The notes under the pieces were generated by a model, which saw nothing but the letters and a program-made list of their open reading frames with translations, made no database searches and was not told where the DNA came from. Made by a program: the position numbers and the translations under genes. A stretch of 64,000 nt of DNA, taken from an uncultured Tenacibaculum sp. Its GTDB lineage: Bacteria > Bacteroidota > Bacteroidia > Flavobacteriales > Flavobacteriaceae. The stretch spans positions 62,001 through 126,000 of the forward strand of contig NZ_CANMAX010000006.1 in NCBI RefSeq assembly GCF_947495995.1, read 5' to 3'. Shown here in pieces: positions 51,130 through 61,017 of this stretch; position 1 is the first letter of the stretch; each line of letters starts with the position of its first letter.

Positions 51130-52827
51130 TTATCTTCTTGAATAACTGTATCTAGGTGTAGCAGTTTTCTTTTGATCTCTTACCATTGGACCTACTTTGT
51201 CAGTTGCACATCTAAAACCAATAAAGTTTGTAGAAATGTACTCTGGGAAATATCTTCTCTGAGCTGGATCTAACCAATACTCTCTATCTGCCCAAGAACC
51301 ACCTTTATACACTCTAGTTTTATTACTAATTAATGTAGTTCTTCTTTTCTTGTCGTATTCTAAATTAGAAATGACATTACCTAAAGTATCTCTTTCACTT
51401 TCTGGTCTGATTGGAGAATCGTACATTCTTGGAACTCTCTGATCTTCATCAGCATCAAAGTTTTTTGTAGACTTCTTGTCTCCATCATTTAAATCAGAAT
51501 TATCAGCAAAAGAATAATTTCTTCTCATATAAGTATCATCCTTTGTAATTGGGATATATTTAATTGTTCCAGGTAAAGCTTTAGGAACAATACTTCCATT
51601 TACTAAAGTATCAATCTCTACTTCACTATCATCAACGATAACTACTTTACCATTTTCGTCGATTAGTTTTTTTGTATAAATATTTCCTCTGAAATAGTTG
51701 AAATCATTTGCTTCAGCATCTACAATTGGTCTATATACATCAGATACCCATTCTGCAACGTTTCCTGACATATCGTATAATCCGAATGCATTTGGTGGAT
51801 AACTTCTAACTGCGTTAGGAATATCTGCTCCATCACTACTCCATCCTGCAATACCACTATAGTTACCTCTTCCTTGTTTGAAGTTAGCTAACTGATCTCC
51901 TCTTTTAGAACGAGATCTGTTTCTTGTATACTTACCAGTCCAAGCATATTTCTTTCTACCTCTAATATTATTATATTCTCTATTTTCAAAAATAGCTTTT
52001 GCAGCATACTCCCACTCTGTTTCTGTAGGTAATCTGAATTTTTGAGATAAAATACCATCTGAAGAAGTTACTTGTCTACCAGTAAATGATCCTTTAGCTG
52101 GTTTTGGTTCTCCTTTCTTTCTTGGTACAGGAATACCTTTTTTGTAGATTGTTGAATCTCCATCAAAAAGAACGTAAGGATCTGTTAAGTAGACATCAGT
52201 ATCGAAGTTATTTCTTCCTTTAAACTCTAAAGAATCTTCTTTAAAGATATTAGTAATAACACCTTTATCCATTAAGATTTTTAAGTTTACCGCATTTGTT
52301 CTCCACTTACAGTATTGATTTGCTTGAATCCAAGTTACACCAACTACTGGGTAATCTGAATATGCAGGGTGTCTTAAATAACTTTCTGAAAGTAAGTTTG
52401 TATTTCCTAATCCTTTTCTCCAAACTAAAGTATCTGGTAAGATAGAAGGATAAATATGCTTGAATTGTGGATCTGAAGGAGGGAATACATCTTTTGTGTA
52501 TTGCATAAATAAACCATACTCAGAGTTGGTTACCTCAGCTTCATCCATGTAAAACGAACGAACGTGCATTTGTTTTGGAGTAGTATTCCAATCAAACATT
52601 ACATCATCTTGAACTAATCCCATTGTAAAAGTTCCACCTTCAATGTGTACCATACCTGCAGGCGTAGTACCATCTTTAAATTCTCCTTTTACATAGTTCC
52701 CGTAGTTTGGATCATTAAAATTCCATCCTGTTAGAGAAGATTTACCAGAGCTTCTTCTTGAACTATTACAAGAAAAAATCATTGCGGAGATAACTAGTAA
52801 ACCTAATAATTTTAACGTACTTCTCAT
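51130..52827 (-). CDS. gldJ: Gliding motility / T9SS-associated lipoprotein GldJ
   Basis: This 565-residue outer-membrane lipoprotein is needed for gliding and type IX secretion in Flavobacterium. The lipobox is SAMIFSC with C20. The body is an FGE-sulfatase (formylglycine-generating enzyme) fold: MVHIEGGTFTMG (~59-70), FYMDEAEVTNSEYGLFMQ (~92-109), YPVVGVTWIQANQYCKWR (~162-179), KFRLPTETEWEYAAKA, GLYDMSGNVAEWVSD and YKGGSWADREYW. It is unlikely to be an active oxidase; GldJ and GldK are structural. It lies divergent from porU with 185 bases between. Upstream I found no consensus -7 box on the minus strand. Confidence 0.95.
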   Translation of the reverse strand: MRSTLKLLGLLVISAMIFSCNSSRRSSGKSSLTGWNFNDPNYGNYVKGEFKDGTTPAGMVHIEGGTFTMGLVQDDVMFDWNTTPKQMHVRSFYMDEAEVTNSEYGLFMQYTKDVFPPSDPQFKHIYPSILPDTLVWRKGLGNTNLLSESYLRHPAYSDYPVVGVTWIQANQYCKWRTNAVNLKILMDKGVITNIFKEDSLEFKGRNNFDTDVYLTDPYVLFDGDSTIYKKGIPVPRKKGEPKPAKGSFTGRQVTSSDGILSQKFRLPTETEWEYAAKAIFENREYNNIRGRKKYAWTGKYTRNRSRSKRGDQLANFKQGRGNYSGIAGWSSDGADIPNAVRSYPPNAFGLYDMSGNVAEWVSDVYRPIVDAEANDFNYFRGNIYTKKLIDENGKVVIVDDSEVEIDTLVNGSIVPKALPGTIKYIPITKDDTYMRRNYSFADNSDLNDGDKKSTKNFDADEDQRVPRMYDSPIRPESERDTLGNVISNLEYDKKRRTTLISNKTRVYKGGSWADREYWLDPAQRRYFPEYISTNFIGFRCATDKVGPMVRDQKKTATPRYSYSRR

Positions 52828-53012
52828 GTATTAACTTCTTTTTTTAGGGTCTGCCAATTTACAACATTTAAAATTCATATTAATATATAAATATAATAAT
52901 TTTGAATTATCTAATGAATACTCAATCTTAACGATTGTTTTTTCACTTTATTATATTAATCTTGTAAAATGAATACTAACCTACAAAAGGTCTCGTTATA
53001 TTAGAACATTAC

Positions 53013-56000
53013 ATGAAAAAAAAGTCACTTTTTATCCTAATATTTTTCAGTCTTTTTGCTTTTAGTCAAAGTAGAAATTCTGTACTCTCAAATGGTGAGT
53101 GGTATAAATTCGCTATTGACACTACTGGCGTATTCAAAATTGATGCTAATTTCTTATCTAGCCTAGGTATTAACATAAACGCTGTGAACCCCAAAAATAT
53201 TAAAATATATGGGAATGGAGGTAAATTATTACCAGAATTAGCTTCTGAATTTAGATATGATGATTTACAAGAGAATTCAATCTTTGTTCGTGGTGAAAAT
53301 GATGATAGATTTAACGCTGATGATTTTATACTTTTTTATGGTGTAGGTCCACATAGTTGGGATGTTAATATTACCAACGAAACTGCTACTCATCGCCAGA
53401 ATATCTATACCGACAAGGCTTTTTATTTTATTAATATTTCTGATACTCCAGGGAAAAGAATAACTAATGCTTCTCCTGTTACAAATGCTTCTACTGCTAC
53501 GCTAACTAGTTTTGACGATTTTATTTTTTATGAACGAGAAGAAACAAATTTACTTGCAGTTGGGCGATTATGGTTTGGAGAGAGCTTTAGTTTTGAAAAT
53601 AATCAGACTTTTTCAATTCCATTTGATAAAGCTTTAACAGGCTCAAATGTTGCTGTAAGAGTAACTGCTGTTACTCAATCAACGACTACATCTAATATGA
53701 ATATTACAGCAAACGGAAGTAATTTATCAACTATCGGCTTCCCTCCTGTCTCAACTTCTTCTTCATCTGGACTAGCCAGATATGGTACTAGTACCGGTAC
53801 AACTAATGCAGCAAATACTATTTCTATAAATATTATATACAATAATAATGGTAATCCTTCTGCAAATGCTTATCTAGATTATATTGAAGTAGTTGGAAAA
53901 AAACAACTAATAGCAGATGATAAACAATTTACATTTAGAAGCTTTGAACAAGCTAAAAGTGCAGGAGCAATTACTTTTCAAATTCAAGATGCTTCAAATA
54001 TTACGAATGTTTGGGATGTTAGTGACCCAATAAATCCGACTAATATTAGTAATGAAGATACTACTTCTGCCAATTTTATTTTTACCGCTTTAGGTGGTAA
54101 TTTAAATGAATATATTGTTTCCAATGATAATGATTATTTTTCGCCTGAAAGAATCAATACTTCTTCAGTAAGCAATCAGAATTTACATGGATTAGTTGAT
54201 ATTGATTATTTAGTTATTACCAATACTAATTTAATTCCTCAAGCACAGAGATTAGCAGATTATCACGAACAAAATTCTAATTTCACTACTAGAGTGGTAG
54301 AAGTTGGAGATATTTTTAATGAATTTTCTTCTGGTGCTCCTGATATAGTTGGTATTCGAGATTTTATAAAACATTTACATGATAATAGTACTCGTAAATT
54401 AAAATACGTTTGCTTTTTTGGTGATTCTTCATACGATTTTAAAGATCGTTTAACCGGGAATAATAATATCGTCCCTACTTTTCATGCTGAAAATAGTTTC
54501 GACCTAGTGGCTTCATATGTTACTGATGATTTTTATGTAATGATTGAAGATAGCGACGGTAGAATGTTATCTTCTGATACTATTGATATCACTTCTGGAA
54601 GAATACCAGTTACTACAATTCAAGAAGCAACTACTGTTATTGATAAAATTTTAAGTTATTACGATACTGAATCTTTTGGTGACTGGAGAAATAATATCAC
54701 CTTAATCGCTGATGATATTGACGAAAATTCTGATAGAACGCTTCAATCTGGATTAGAAGAAGTTGCTGATAGTATTAAAAAGTATAAACCTATTTTTAAT
54801 ATCAATAAGATTTATGCAGATGCATTCAGGCAAGAAAATTCTTCGGGTGGTGAACGTTATCCTGATGTAAAAGATGCCATAACTAATACTATGGAAAAAG
54901 GTGCCCTAGCTTTTAATTATTTTGGTCATGGTGGTGAAGACGGACTAGCAGCTGAGCGTATTTTAGAAGTTCCTCAAATACAAGGATTCAATAACTTCAA
55001 TACATTACCTTTATTTATTACAGTTACATGTGAATTTTCAAGATTTGATAATCCTTTGAGAGATACTGCTGGAGAACAATTATTCTTAAATGAAAATGGT
55101 GGAGCAGTTAGTATGATTACAACTACTAGAGATGTCTTTATATTTTTAGGTGAAGCTTTTAATAAGGAATTGGCAAAATATGTTTTTGATTTTGATAATT
55201 CCGACGATAGTATTGCTACAAATTTGATTAAAACAAAAAACGAGACTTCTAGTAATCAACGATTTTTCATTTTTTATTTTGGTGATCCTGCAATGAAATT
55301 GGCTATTCCAAAACCAGATGTAAGAATAACTAAAGTTAATGATGTAGATATTACGCAGCCAATAGATACGTTAAAAGCTTTATCACGAATAAAACTAGAA
55401 GGTATTGTAAGTGATAATAGCGGAATTCCTTTATCTAATTTTAATGGAACAGTATTTACTACAATATTTGATAAACCTATTGATAAAACAACATTAGATA
55501 ATGATGGTTTTGGCATTGTAAACACATTCGATTCTCAAGAGAGTAAAATCTTCAGAGGTAAATCTTCTGTTCAAAACGGACAATTTGAATTCGAATTTAT
55601 TGTTCCAAAAGATATTAAAATTACCAATGGTAACGGAAAAATTAGTTTGTATGCCCTAAATGAAAATGAAGATAAAGCTGGTGTAAATTTCGATATTGTT
55701 GTCGGTGGCATCAATGAAAATGCTCCTGAAGACACAATCGGACCAGAACTTGCTGCATTCATGAATGATGAATCTTTTGTTGATGGCGGAACCACGAATT
55801 CTTCTCCAAACCTTATTTTAAAACTATCAGATATTAGCGGAATCAACACATCTATTACTGCTGTTGATCATGATATTGTAGCTATTTTGGATGACAATCA
55901 AGCTGAACCAATTATTCTAAATGATTTTTACGAAACCGAGCTTAACGACTTTACGAAAGGAGAAGTAAACTTTAAATTTAGAGATTTAGATGTTGGTTTG

Positions 56001-56393
56001 CATACCCTTAAAATAAAAGCTTGGGATACTTATAATAATTCTTCTGAAATCACGTTAAATTTTGAGGTTATAAGCGATACCAAACTTTCTCTAGAAAATG
56101 TATTAAATTATCCTAATCCATTTACTAATTATACAGAGTTCTGGTTTAACCATAATAAACCTAACGAACCTTTAGAAGTTCAAGTGCAGGTTTTCACTGT
56201 TTCAGGAAAATTAGTAAAAACAATTAACCAAACTGTACAGACAAATGGAGGTTTATCAAGATCTATAACTTGGAATGGTTTAGATGATTTTGGTAATAAA
56301 ATAGGTAAAGGAGTTTATGTGTATAAAATCAAAGTTACTTCTTCGGTTAGTAATTTAACTTCAGAGAAGTATGAGAAATTAGTTATCCTATAA
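53013..56393 (+). CDS. porU: Type IX secretion system sortase PorU (gingipain-family C25 peptidase)
   Basis: This 1126-residue outer-membrane enzyme removes the C-terminal sorting domain of T9SS cargo and attaches it to lipopolysaccharide or a like anchor. A signal peptide (~1-18, ending FAFSQ) leads to N-terminal beta domains, then the C25 catalytic domain (~395-760). The catalytic pair is H639 in YFGHGGEDGL and C673 in TVTCEFSRFDNP. C-terminal beta domains end with a T9SS-type CTD-like region (LENVLNYPNPFTNYTEFWFNHN ... GKGVYVYKIKV). The spacing of H and C matches Porphyromonas PorU. It lies directly before porV, the usual partner gene, and divergent from gldJ. Confidence 0.95.
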   Translation: MKKKSLFILIFFSLFAFSQSRNSVLSNGEWYKFAIDTTGVFKIDANFLSSLGININAVNPKNIKIYGNGGKLLPELASEFRYDDLQENSIFVRGENDDRFNADDFILFYGVGPHSWDVNITNETATHRQNIYTDKAFYFINISDTPGKRITNASPVTNASTATLTSFDDFIFYEREETNLLAVGRLWFGESFSFENNQTFSIPFDKALTGSNVAVRVTAVTQSTTTSNMNITANGSNLSTIGFPPVSTSSSSGLARYGTSTGTTNAANTISINIIYNNNGNPSANAYLDYIEVVGKKQLIADDKQFTFRSFEQAKSAGAITFQIQDASNITNVWDVSDPINPTNISNEDTTSANFIFTALGGNLNEYIVSNDNDYFSPERINTSSVSNQNLHGLVDIDYLVITNTNLIPQAQRLADYHEQNSNFTTRVVEVGDIFNEFSSGAPDIVGIRDFIKHLHDNSTRKLKYVCFFGDSSYDFKDRLTGNNNIVPTFHAENSFDLVASYVTDDFYVMIEDSDGRMLSSDTIDITSGRIPVTTIQEATTVIDKILSYYDTESFGDWRNNITLIADDIDENSDRTLQSGLEEVADSIKKYKPIFNINKIYADAFRQENSSGGERYPDVKDAITNTMEKGALAFNYFGHGGEDGLAAERILEVPQIQGFNNFNTLPLFITVTCEFSRFDNPLRDTAGEQLFLNENGGAVSMITTTRDVFIFLGEAFNKELAKYVFDFDNSDDSIATNLIKTKNETSSNQRFFIFYFGDPAMKLAIPKPDVRITKVNDVDITQPIDTLKALSRIKLEGIVSDNSGIPLSNFNGTVFTTIFDKPIDKTTLDNDGFGIVNTFDSQESKIFRGKSSVQNGQFEFEFIVPKDIKITNGNGKISLYALNENEDKAGVNFDIVVGGINENAPEDTIGPELAAFMNDESFVDGGTTNSSPNLILKLSDISGINTSITAVDHDIVAILDDNQAEPIILNDFYETELNDFTKGEVNFKFRDLDVGLHTLKIKAWDTYNNSSEITLNFEVISDTKLSLENVLNYPNPFTNYTEFWFNHNKPNEPLEVQVQVFTVSGKLVKTINQTVQTNGGLSRSITWNGLDDFGNKIGKGVYVYKIKVTSSVSNLTSEKYEKLVIL

Positions 56394-56401
56394 TAAAATC
56401 A

Positions 56402-56409
56402 TATATTTG
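56402..56409 (+). promoter_or_regulatory. -7 element upstream of porV
   Basis: TATATTTG matches TAnnTTTG, only 9 bases after the porU stop and 23 bases before the porV ATG. It suggests porV can be transcribed on its own in addition to read-through from porU. Confidence 0.5.
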
Positions 56410-56431
56410 TCAAAATAATGTTAAAATCAAA

Positions 56432-57523
56432 ATGAAAAAATTACTATTACTAATTCTAGCTATTTCCGCAACGGGTATCAAAATGAACGCCCAAGTCGAT
56501 TCTAAAGCAATTACAACATCTTTACCTTTCTTATTAATTACTTCTGATGCAAGAGCCGGTGGTATGGGAGATATTGGTGTTGCTACATCTGCAGATGCTT
56601 TCTCTTTATTTCATAACCCTGCAAAAATTGCTTTTAATAGTAATAAATTAAGTATTGGAGGAAATTATGTGCCTTGGTTAAGAAACTTAACTGATGATAT
56701 TTTCGCTGGTAACTTATCAGTTGTAAACAGATTTAGTGAAAATAGTGCTTGGGGAGCAGATTTAAAGTTTTTCTCATTAGGTCAAATTGATTTAACAGAT
56801 CAAGCTGGTTTACCTACAGGTTTTAAAAACCCAACAGAATTTGCAATTTCTGGATACTACTCTCTTAAATTAAGTGAAAAATTCTCTATGGGAGTTGGTT
56901 TAAAATATATTAACTCTAACTTAGATGTAGACGATTCTTTAGAAGCAGTTAACTCCTTCGCTGTTGATATTTCTGCATACTACCAATCTGATGAAGAAAA
57001 CTATGGGACTTTTAATGGTCGATACAGAATTGGTTTAAATGTAGCTAACATCGGTCCTAAAGTAGAATACACTCCTGGAGAAGAAAACTTCATTCCAACT
57101 ATCGCAAAATTAGGTGGTGGATTTGATTTCATTTTTGATGACTTCAATACATTAGGTGTTAATGTAGAATTTAGAAAATTATTAGTTCCTTCAAGCGGAA
57201 CTCAATCTGAAAGAGGTTGGTTCGAAGGAATGTTCACATCTTTATTAGATCGTAGCTTCAGTGAAGAATTACAAGAAGTTAACTGGTCTTTAGGTGCTGA
57301 GTATTTATATAACAATGCATTTGCAGTAAGAGCAGGATATTTTAATGAAAGTGAAGTTAAAGGAAATAGAAAATATTTCACTTTAGGAGCTGGATTTACA
57401 GCTAACGCTTTCAACGTTGATTTATCTTATTTAGTTAACGTTTCTGACGTAAATAATCCTTTAGAAAATACATTACGTTTTTCTATATCATTTGATTTAG
57501 GTGAGATTTACGAAGATTATTAG
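56432..57523 (+). CDS. porV: Type IX secretion system outer-membrane channel component PorV
   Basis: This 363-residue outer-membrane beta-barrel of the FadL-like family carries T9SS cargo from the SprA translocon to PorU. It has a signal peptide (~1-21, ending MNAQ) and the highly conserved segment SLPFLLITSDARAGGMGDIGVATSADAFSLFHNPAKIAF (~30-69), which is diagnostic for PorV. It ends in alternating strands to a final FSISFDLGEIYEDY. It follows porU by 38 bases and is closed by a terminator. Motifs and length are standard. Confidence 0.95.
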   Translation: MKKLLLLILAISATGIKMNAQVDSKAITTSLPFLLITSDARAGGMGDIGVATSADAFSLFHNPAKIAFNSNKLSIGGNYVPWLRNLTDDIFAGNLSVVNRFSENSAWGADLKFFSLGQIDLTDQAGLPTGFKNPTEFAISGYYSLKLSEKFSMGVGLKYINSNLDVDDSLEAVNSFAVDISAYYQSDEENYGTFNGRYRIGLNVANIGPKVEYTPGEENFIPTIAKLGGGFDFIFDDFNTLGVNVEFRKLLVPSSGTQSERGWFEGMFTSLLDRSFSEELQEVNWSLGAEYLYNNAFAVRAGYFNESEVKGNRKYFTLGAGFTANAFNVDLSYLVNVSDVNNPLENTLRFSISFDLGEIYEDY

Positions 57524-57548
57524 TATCTTTCCAACATAAAAACATTAA

Positions 57549-57577
57549 AGAAGCAGTCAATCATGACTGCTTTTTTT
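57549..57577 (+). terminator. Terminator after porV
   Basis: A 9-bp stem (57551-57559 with 57564-57572) with loop ATCA is followed by T's to 57577. Confidence 0.85.
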
Positions 57578-57599
57578 AGCTACTATTGAATTTGAATAC

Positions 57600-58082
57600 A
57601 TGAAAAAAATAAATTTCTCCTCTCAAGCTATCATTTATGATGATGTTTCCGAATTAAGCATTGAAGATCAAAATATGATCAAAGAAGCAAACATTGCTAA
57701 AGAAACTTCTTACGCACCATATTCTCAATTTAATGTCGGTGCTGCTATCTTGTTAGAAAATGGCGTTGTCATTCACGGTAGTAATCAAGAAAGCGCTGCG
57801 TATCCTTCTGGAATGTGTGCAGAACGTGTAGCCGTTTGGAAAGCAGGATCTGAATATCCTAATGTGAAAATTTTAAAACTAGCTATTGTAGCTTCTTCAA
57901 AAACCACTAAAGTGGATAAACCCGTTGGTCCTTGTGGAGCGTGTAGACAAACTTTATTAGATTATGAAGTAAATCAAAAAGCTCCTTTCGAAGTTATTTT
58001 TATGGGAGAAGTGGGAAAAGTAATTAAAACAGAATCTTTAGTTTCTTTATTACCTTTTTCATTCGATAGCAGTTATTTATGA
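57600..58082 (+). CDS. cdd: Cytidine deaminase
   Basis: This 160-residue zinc hydrolase deaminates cytidine and deoxycytidine for pyrimidine salvage. The zinc motifs are CAERVAVWK (~78-86, Cys and catalytic Glu) and PCGACRQ (~115-121). The substrate loop SYAPYSQFNVGAAI (~38-51) is standard. The length is a little above the 130-140 residues of homotetrameric enzymes because of an N-terminal extension of ~25 residues. It lies 22 bases after the porV terminator; cdd next to porV is a recurrent flavobacterial arrangement as I recall. It works in the same salvage path as udk. Confidence 0.93.
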   Translation: MKKINFSSQAIIYDDVSELSIEDQNMIKEANIAKETSYAPYSQFNVGAAILLENGVVIHGSNQESAAYPSGMCAERVAVWKAGSEYPNVKILKLAIVASSKTTKVDKPVGPCGACRQTLLDYEVNQKAPFEVIFMGEVGKVIKTESLVSLLPFSFDSSYL

Positions 58083-58150
58083 TTATTCATTAACATAAGT
58101 TAATTTTTAGTTTTTCATCAATAAAAACACCTAAAAAAAGAAAATTCATT

Positions 58151-58168
58151 AACGAAAACGTTTTTTCT
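58151..58168 (+). terminator. Possible weak terminator after cdd
   Basis: AACG-AAAA-CGTT forms a four-pair hairpin followed by T's. The short stem makes this a weak call. Confidence 0.3.
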
Positions 58169-58342
58169 TCAAATATCACAATTGTTAAATATTCATTTTT
58201 TAACCCTATAAAATTATTAATTCTAAAAAATACACTATTCAAAATAAGAATCTGTTAAAAGTGAAATATCCTTTTGATTTTAAATAGGTTTAATAATACA
58301 AAACCTGTTTATTTGTTACTTCCCTAGATAAAATTTTAGCAA

Positions 58343-59407
58343 ATGAAGGTAGTAATAACAGGAACAGGAAGCTATATTCCAACAATAAAAAAGGAGAATA
58401 ATAAATTTACTTCAAACAGATTTTTAAATGCCGATGGAACTCCTTTTAATTCCTGTAATACCGAAATCATTGAAAAATTTAAATCTATCACTGGTATTGT
58501 AGAAAGACGATATGCTGAACATGATTATAATGCTTCTGATTTAGGTTTTTTTGCTGCAAAAAATGCAATTGAAAATGCCAACATCGATCCAGAAACTATC
58601 GACTATATTATTTTAGCTCACAATTTTGGAGATGTAAATAAATCTGGAATTCAAAGTGATATTATTCCTAGTCTTGCTACTAGAGTAAAGCATTTACTTC
58701 AAATTGAGAATCCGAACTGTATTGCTTACGATATTTTATTTGGTTGCCCAGGTTGGGTAGAAGGTGTAATTCAAGCTCAAGCATTTATAAAAGCTGGAAT
58801 TGCAAAAAAAGCCTTAGTTATTGGAGCAGAAACATTATCAAGAGTAATCGATAAACACGATCGAGATTCTATGATTTATAGTGATGGTGCGGGTGCTTGT
58901 ATTGTTGAATCTTCAGAGAACGGTGTTGACACTGGAATTTTAGGTCATGCTTCACAAACATTTTCAAAAGACGAAGCTTATCATCTTTTCTTTGGAAATT
59001 CTTATGATAAAAATAAAGATGAAAATGTGCGTTATATAAAAATGCACGGTAGAAAGATTTATGAATTTGCATTAACCCACGTACCTAAAGCTATGAAAAC
59101 AGCTTTAGATAAAAGTAATATCGAAATTGATGAAGTTCGAAAAGTTTTTATTCATCAAGCCAATGAAAAAATGGATGAAGCGATAATCAAACGTTTTTAC
59201 CGTTTATACAAGAAACCTGTCCCTAAAGATATCATGCCTATGAGCATTCATAAATTAGGAAATAGTTCTGTAGCAACAGTTCCTACACTATTAGATTTGG
59301 TTTTAAAAGGAGAAATTGAAGGTCACGATTTACAAAAAGGTGATATTTTTATTTTAGCTTCAGTTGGTGCTGGTATGAATATCAATGCAATAGTGTACAG
59401 ATATTAA
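58343..59407 (+). CDS. 3-oxoacyl-ACP synthase III-like (KAS III / FabH family) enzyme
   Basis: This 354-residue condensing enzyme of the KAS III family has the triad C135 in LFGCPGWVEG, H271 in FIHQANEKMDEA and N307 in HKLGNSSVATVP. The active-site context FGCPGW differs from the ACAGF of housekeeping FabH, and the protein is some 35 residues longer. It could therefore make a specialised beta-ketoacyl or hydroxy product rather than initiate general fatty-acid synthesis. It stands alone, with no acyl carrier protein or ketoreductase beside it. A 260-base gap before it contains no gene; guaA follows 48 bases later with its own -7 box. Confidence 0.88.
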   Translation: MKVVITGTGSYIPTIKKENNKFTSNRFLNADGTPFNSCNTEIIEKFKSITGIVERRYAEHDYNASDLGFFAAKNAIENANIDPETIDYIILAHNFGDVNKSGIQSDIIPSLATRVKHLLQIENPNCIAYDILFGCPGWVEGVIQAQAFIKAGIAKKALVIGAETLSRVIDKHDRDSMIYSDGAGACIVESSENGVDTGILGHASQTFSKDEAYHLFFGNSYDKNKDENVRYIKMHGRKIYEFALTHVPKAMKTALDKSNIEIDEVRKVFIHQANEKMDEAIIKRFYRLYKKPVPKDIMPMSIHKLGNSSVATVPTLLDLVLKGEIEGHDLQKGDIFILASVGAGMNINAIVYRY

Positions 59408-59444
59408 TTTCTAAAAAATATAGGCAAAAATAAATTCAAACTAT

Positions 59445-59452
59445 TATTTTTG
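59445..59452 (+). promoter_or_regulatory. -7 element immediately before guaA
   Basis: TATTTTTG matches TAnnTTTG and ends only 3 bases before the ATG at 59456. If functional, transcription would begin at or very near the start codon. It makes the in-frame TTG at 59450, inside the box, an unlikely start. Confidence 0.45.
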
Positions 59453-59455
59453 CGG

Positions 59456-60991
59456 ATGCAACAACACAACGTATTAATATTAGATTTTGGTTCGCAATAC
59501 ACTCAGTTAATTGCGCGTAGAGTAAGAGAGTTGAATATTTACTGTGAAATTCATCCTTACAATAAGATTCCACAAAACTTAAACGAATTTAAAGCTGTTA
59601 TTTTATCAGGTAGTCCTTCATCTGTTCGATCAGAAGAAGCTCCACACCCAGATCTTTCTGAAATAAGAGGTAAAAAACCTTTATTAGCAGTTTGTTATGG
59701 TGCTCAATATTTAGCTCATTTTTCAGGAGGTTTAGTCGCTCCTTCTAATACTAGAGAGTATGGAAGAGCAAACTTATCTTTCATTAAAGAAGAAGAACAA
59801 TTTTTAAATGGTATTTCTGAAGGAAGCCAAGTATGGATGAGTCATTCAGATACTATAAAAGAATTACCTACTAATGGTGTACTTTTAGCTAGTACTAAAG
59901 ATGTAGAAAATGCAGCGTATAAAATTGAAGGTGAAACTACTTTTGCTATTCAATTTCACCCAGAAGTTTATCACTCTACAGATGGAACTAAATTATTAAA
60001 GAACTTTTTAGTTGATATCGCAGGAGTAGCACAAAACTGGACACCAAATTCATTTGTTGAATCTACAGTTTCTTCATTAAAAGAAAAGATCGGAAACGAT
60101 AAAGTAATTTTAGGTTTATCTGGTGGTGTAGATTCTACAGTAGCTGGAGTTTTATTACATAAAGCTATTGGTGATAATTTACATTGTATCTTCGTAAATA
60201 ACGGATTATTACGTAAAGATGAGTACAAAAGTGTACTTAAGCAATACGAAGGAATGGGATTAAACGTTAAAGGAGTAGATGCTTCTGAAAGATTTTTAAA
60301 TGCTTTAGAGGGAATTAGTGATCCTGAAACGAAAAGAAAAACTATCGGTAGAGTATTTATTGAAGTTTTTGATGATGAAGCAGCAAAAGTTGAAAATGCA
60401 AAATGGTTAGCTCAAGGAACAATTTATCCTGATGTTATTGAATCTGTTTCAGTGAATGGCGGACCTTCAGCAACTATTAAAAGTCATCATAATGTAGGTG
60501 GATTACCAGACTTTATGAAATTACAAGTGGTTGAACCACTTCGTATGATTTTTAAAGATGAAGTAAGACGTGTTGGTGCTTCTATGGGAATTGATAAAGA
60601 ATTGTTAGGTAGACATCCATTTCCTGGACCAGGTTTGGCTATTAGAATTCTTGGAGATATCACTTCAGAAAAAGTTCGTATTTTGCAAGAAGTAGACGCT
60701 ATATTTATTAACGGATTAAAAGAATCTGGTTTATACGACAAAGTTTGGCAAGCCGGAGCTATTTTATTACCAGTTAATTCTGTAGGTGTAATGGGAGATG
60801 AAAGAACTTACGAAAAAGTAGTTGCTTTAAGAGCTGTAGAAAGTACTGATGGTATGACAGCAGATTGGGTAAATTTACCTTATGAGTTCTTACAAAACAT
60901 ATCTAATAAAATAATTAATAATGTGAAAGGTGTAAATAGAGTTGTTTACGATATTAGCTCTAAACCACCAGCAACAATAGAATGGGAATAA
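59456..60991 (+). CDS. guaA: GMP synthase (glutamine-hydrolysing)
   Basis: This 511-residue cytoplasmic enzyme makes GMP from XMP, ATP and glutamine. The class I amidotransferase domain (~1-190) has [19 protein letters not shown], the nucleophile cysteine in [14 protein letters not shown] and the His/Glu pair in QFHPEVYHS. The PP-loop ATPase domain (~200-385) has [16 protein letters not shown], and the C-terminal dimer domain ends KPPATIEWE. All motifs are intact and the length is standard. The KAS III-like gene upstream and the LysM gene downstream (26 bases) are on the same strand. Confidence 0.97.
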   Translation: MQQHNVLILDFGSQYTQLIARRVRELNIYCEIHPYNKIPQNLNEFKAVILSGSPSSVRSEEAPHPDLSEIRGKKPLLAVCYGAQYLAHFSGGLVAPSNTREYGRANLSFIKEEEQFLNGISEGSQVWMSHSDTIKELPTNGVLLASTKDVENAAYKIEGETTFAIQFHPEVYHSTDGTKLLKNFLVDIAGVAQNWTPNSFVESTVSSLKEKIGNDKVILGLSGGVDSTVAGVLLHKAIGDNLHCIFVNNGLLRKDEYKSVLKQYEGMGLNVKGVDASERFLNALEGISDPETKRKTIGRVFIEVFDDEAAKVENAKWLAQGTIYPDVIESVSVNGGPSATIKSHHNVGGLPDFMKLQVVEPLRMIFKDEVRRVGASMGIDKELLGRHPFPGPGLAIRILGDITSEKVRILQEVDAIFINGLKESGLYDKVWQAGAILLPVNSVGVMGDERTYEKVVALRAVESTDGMTADWVNLPYEFLQNISNKIINNVKGVNRVVYDISSKPPATIEWE

Positions 60992-61017
60992 TCGTACTTA
61001 AGTAGTTATTGAATTAT

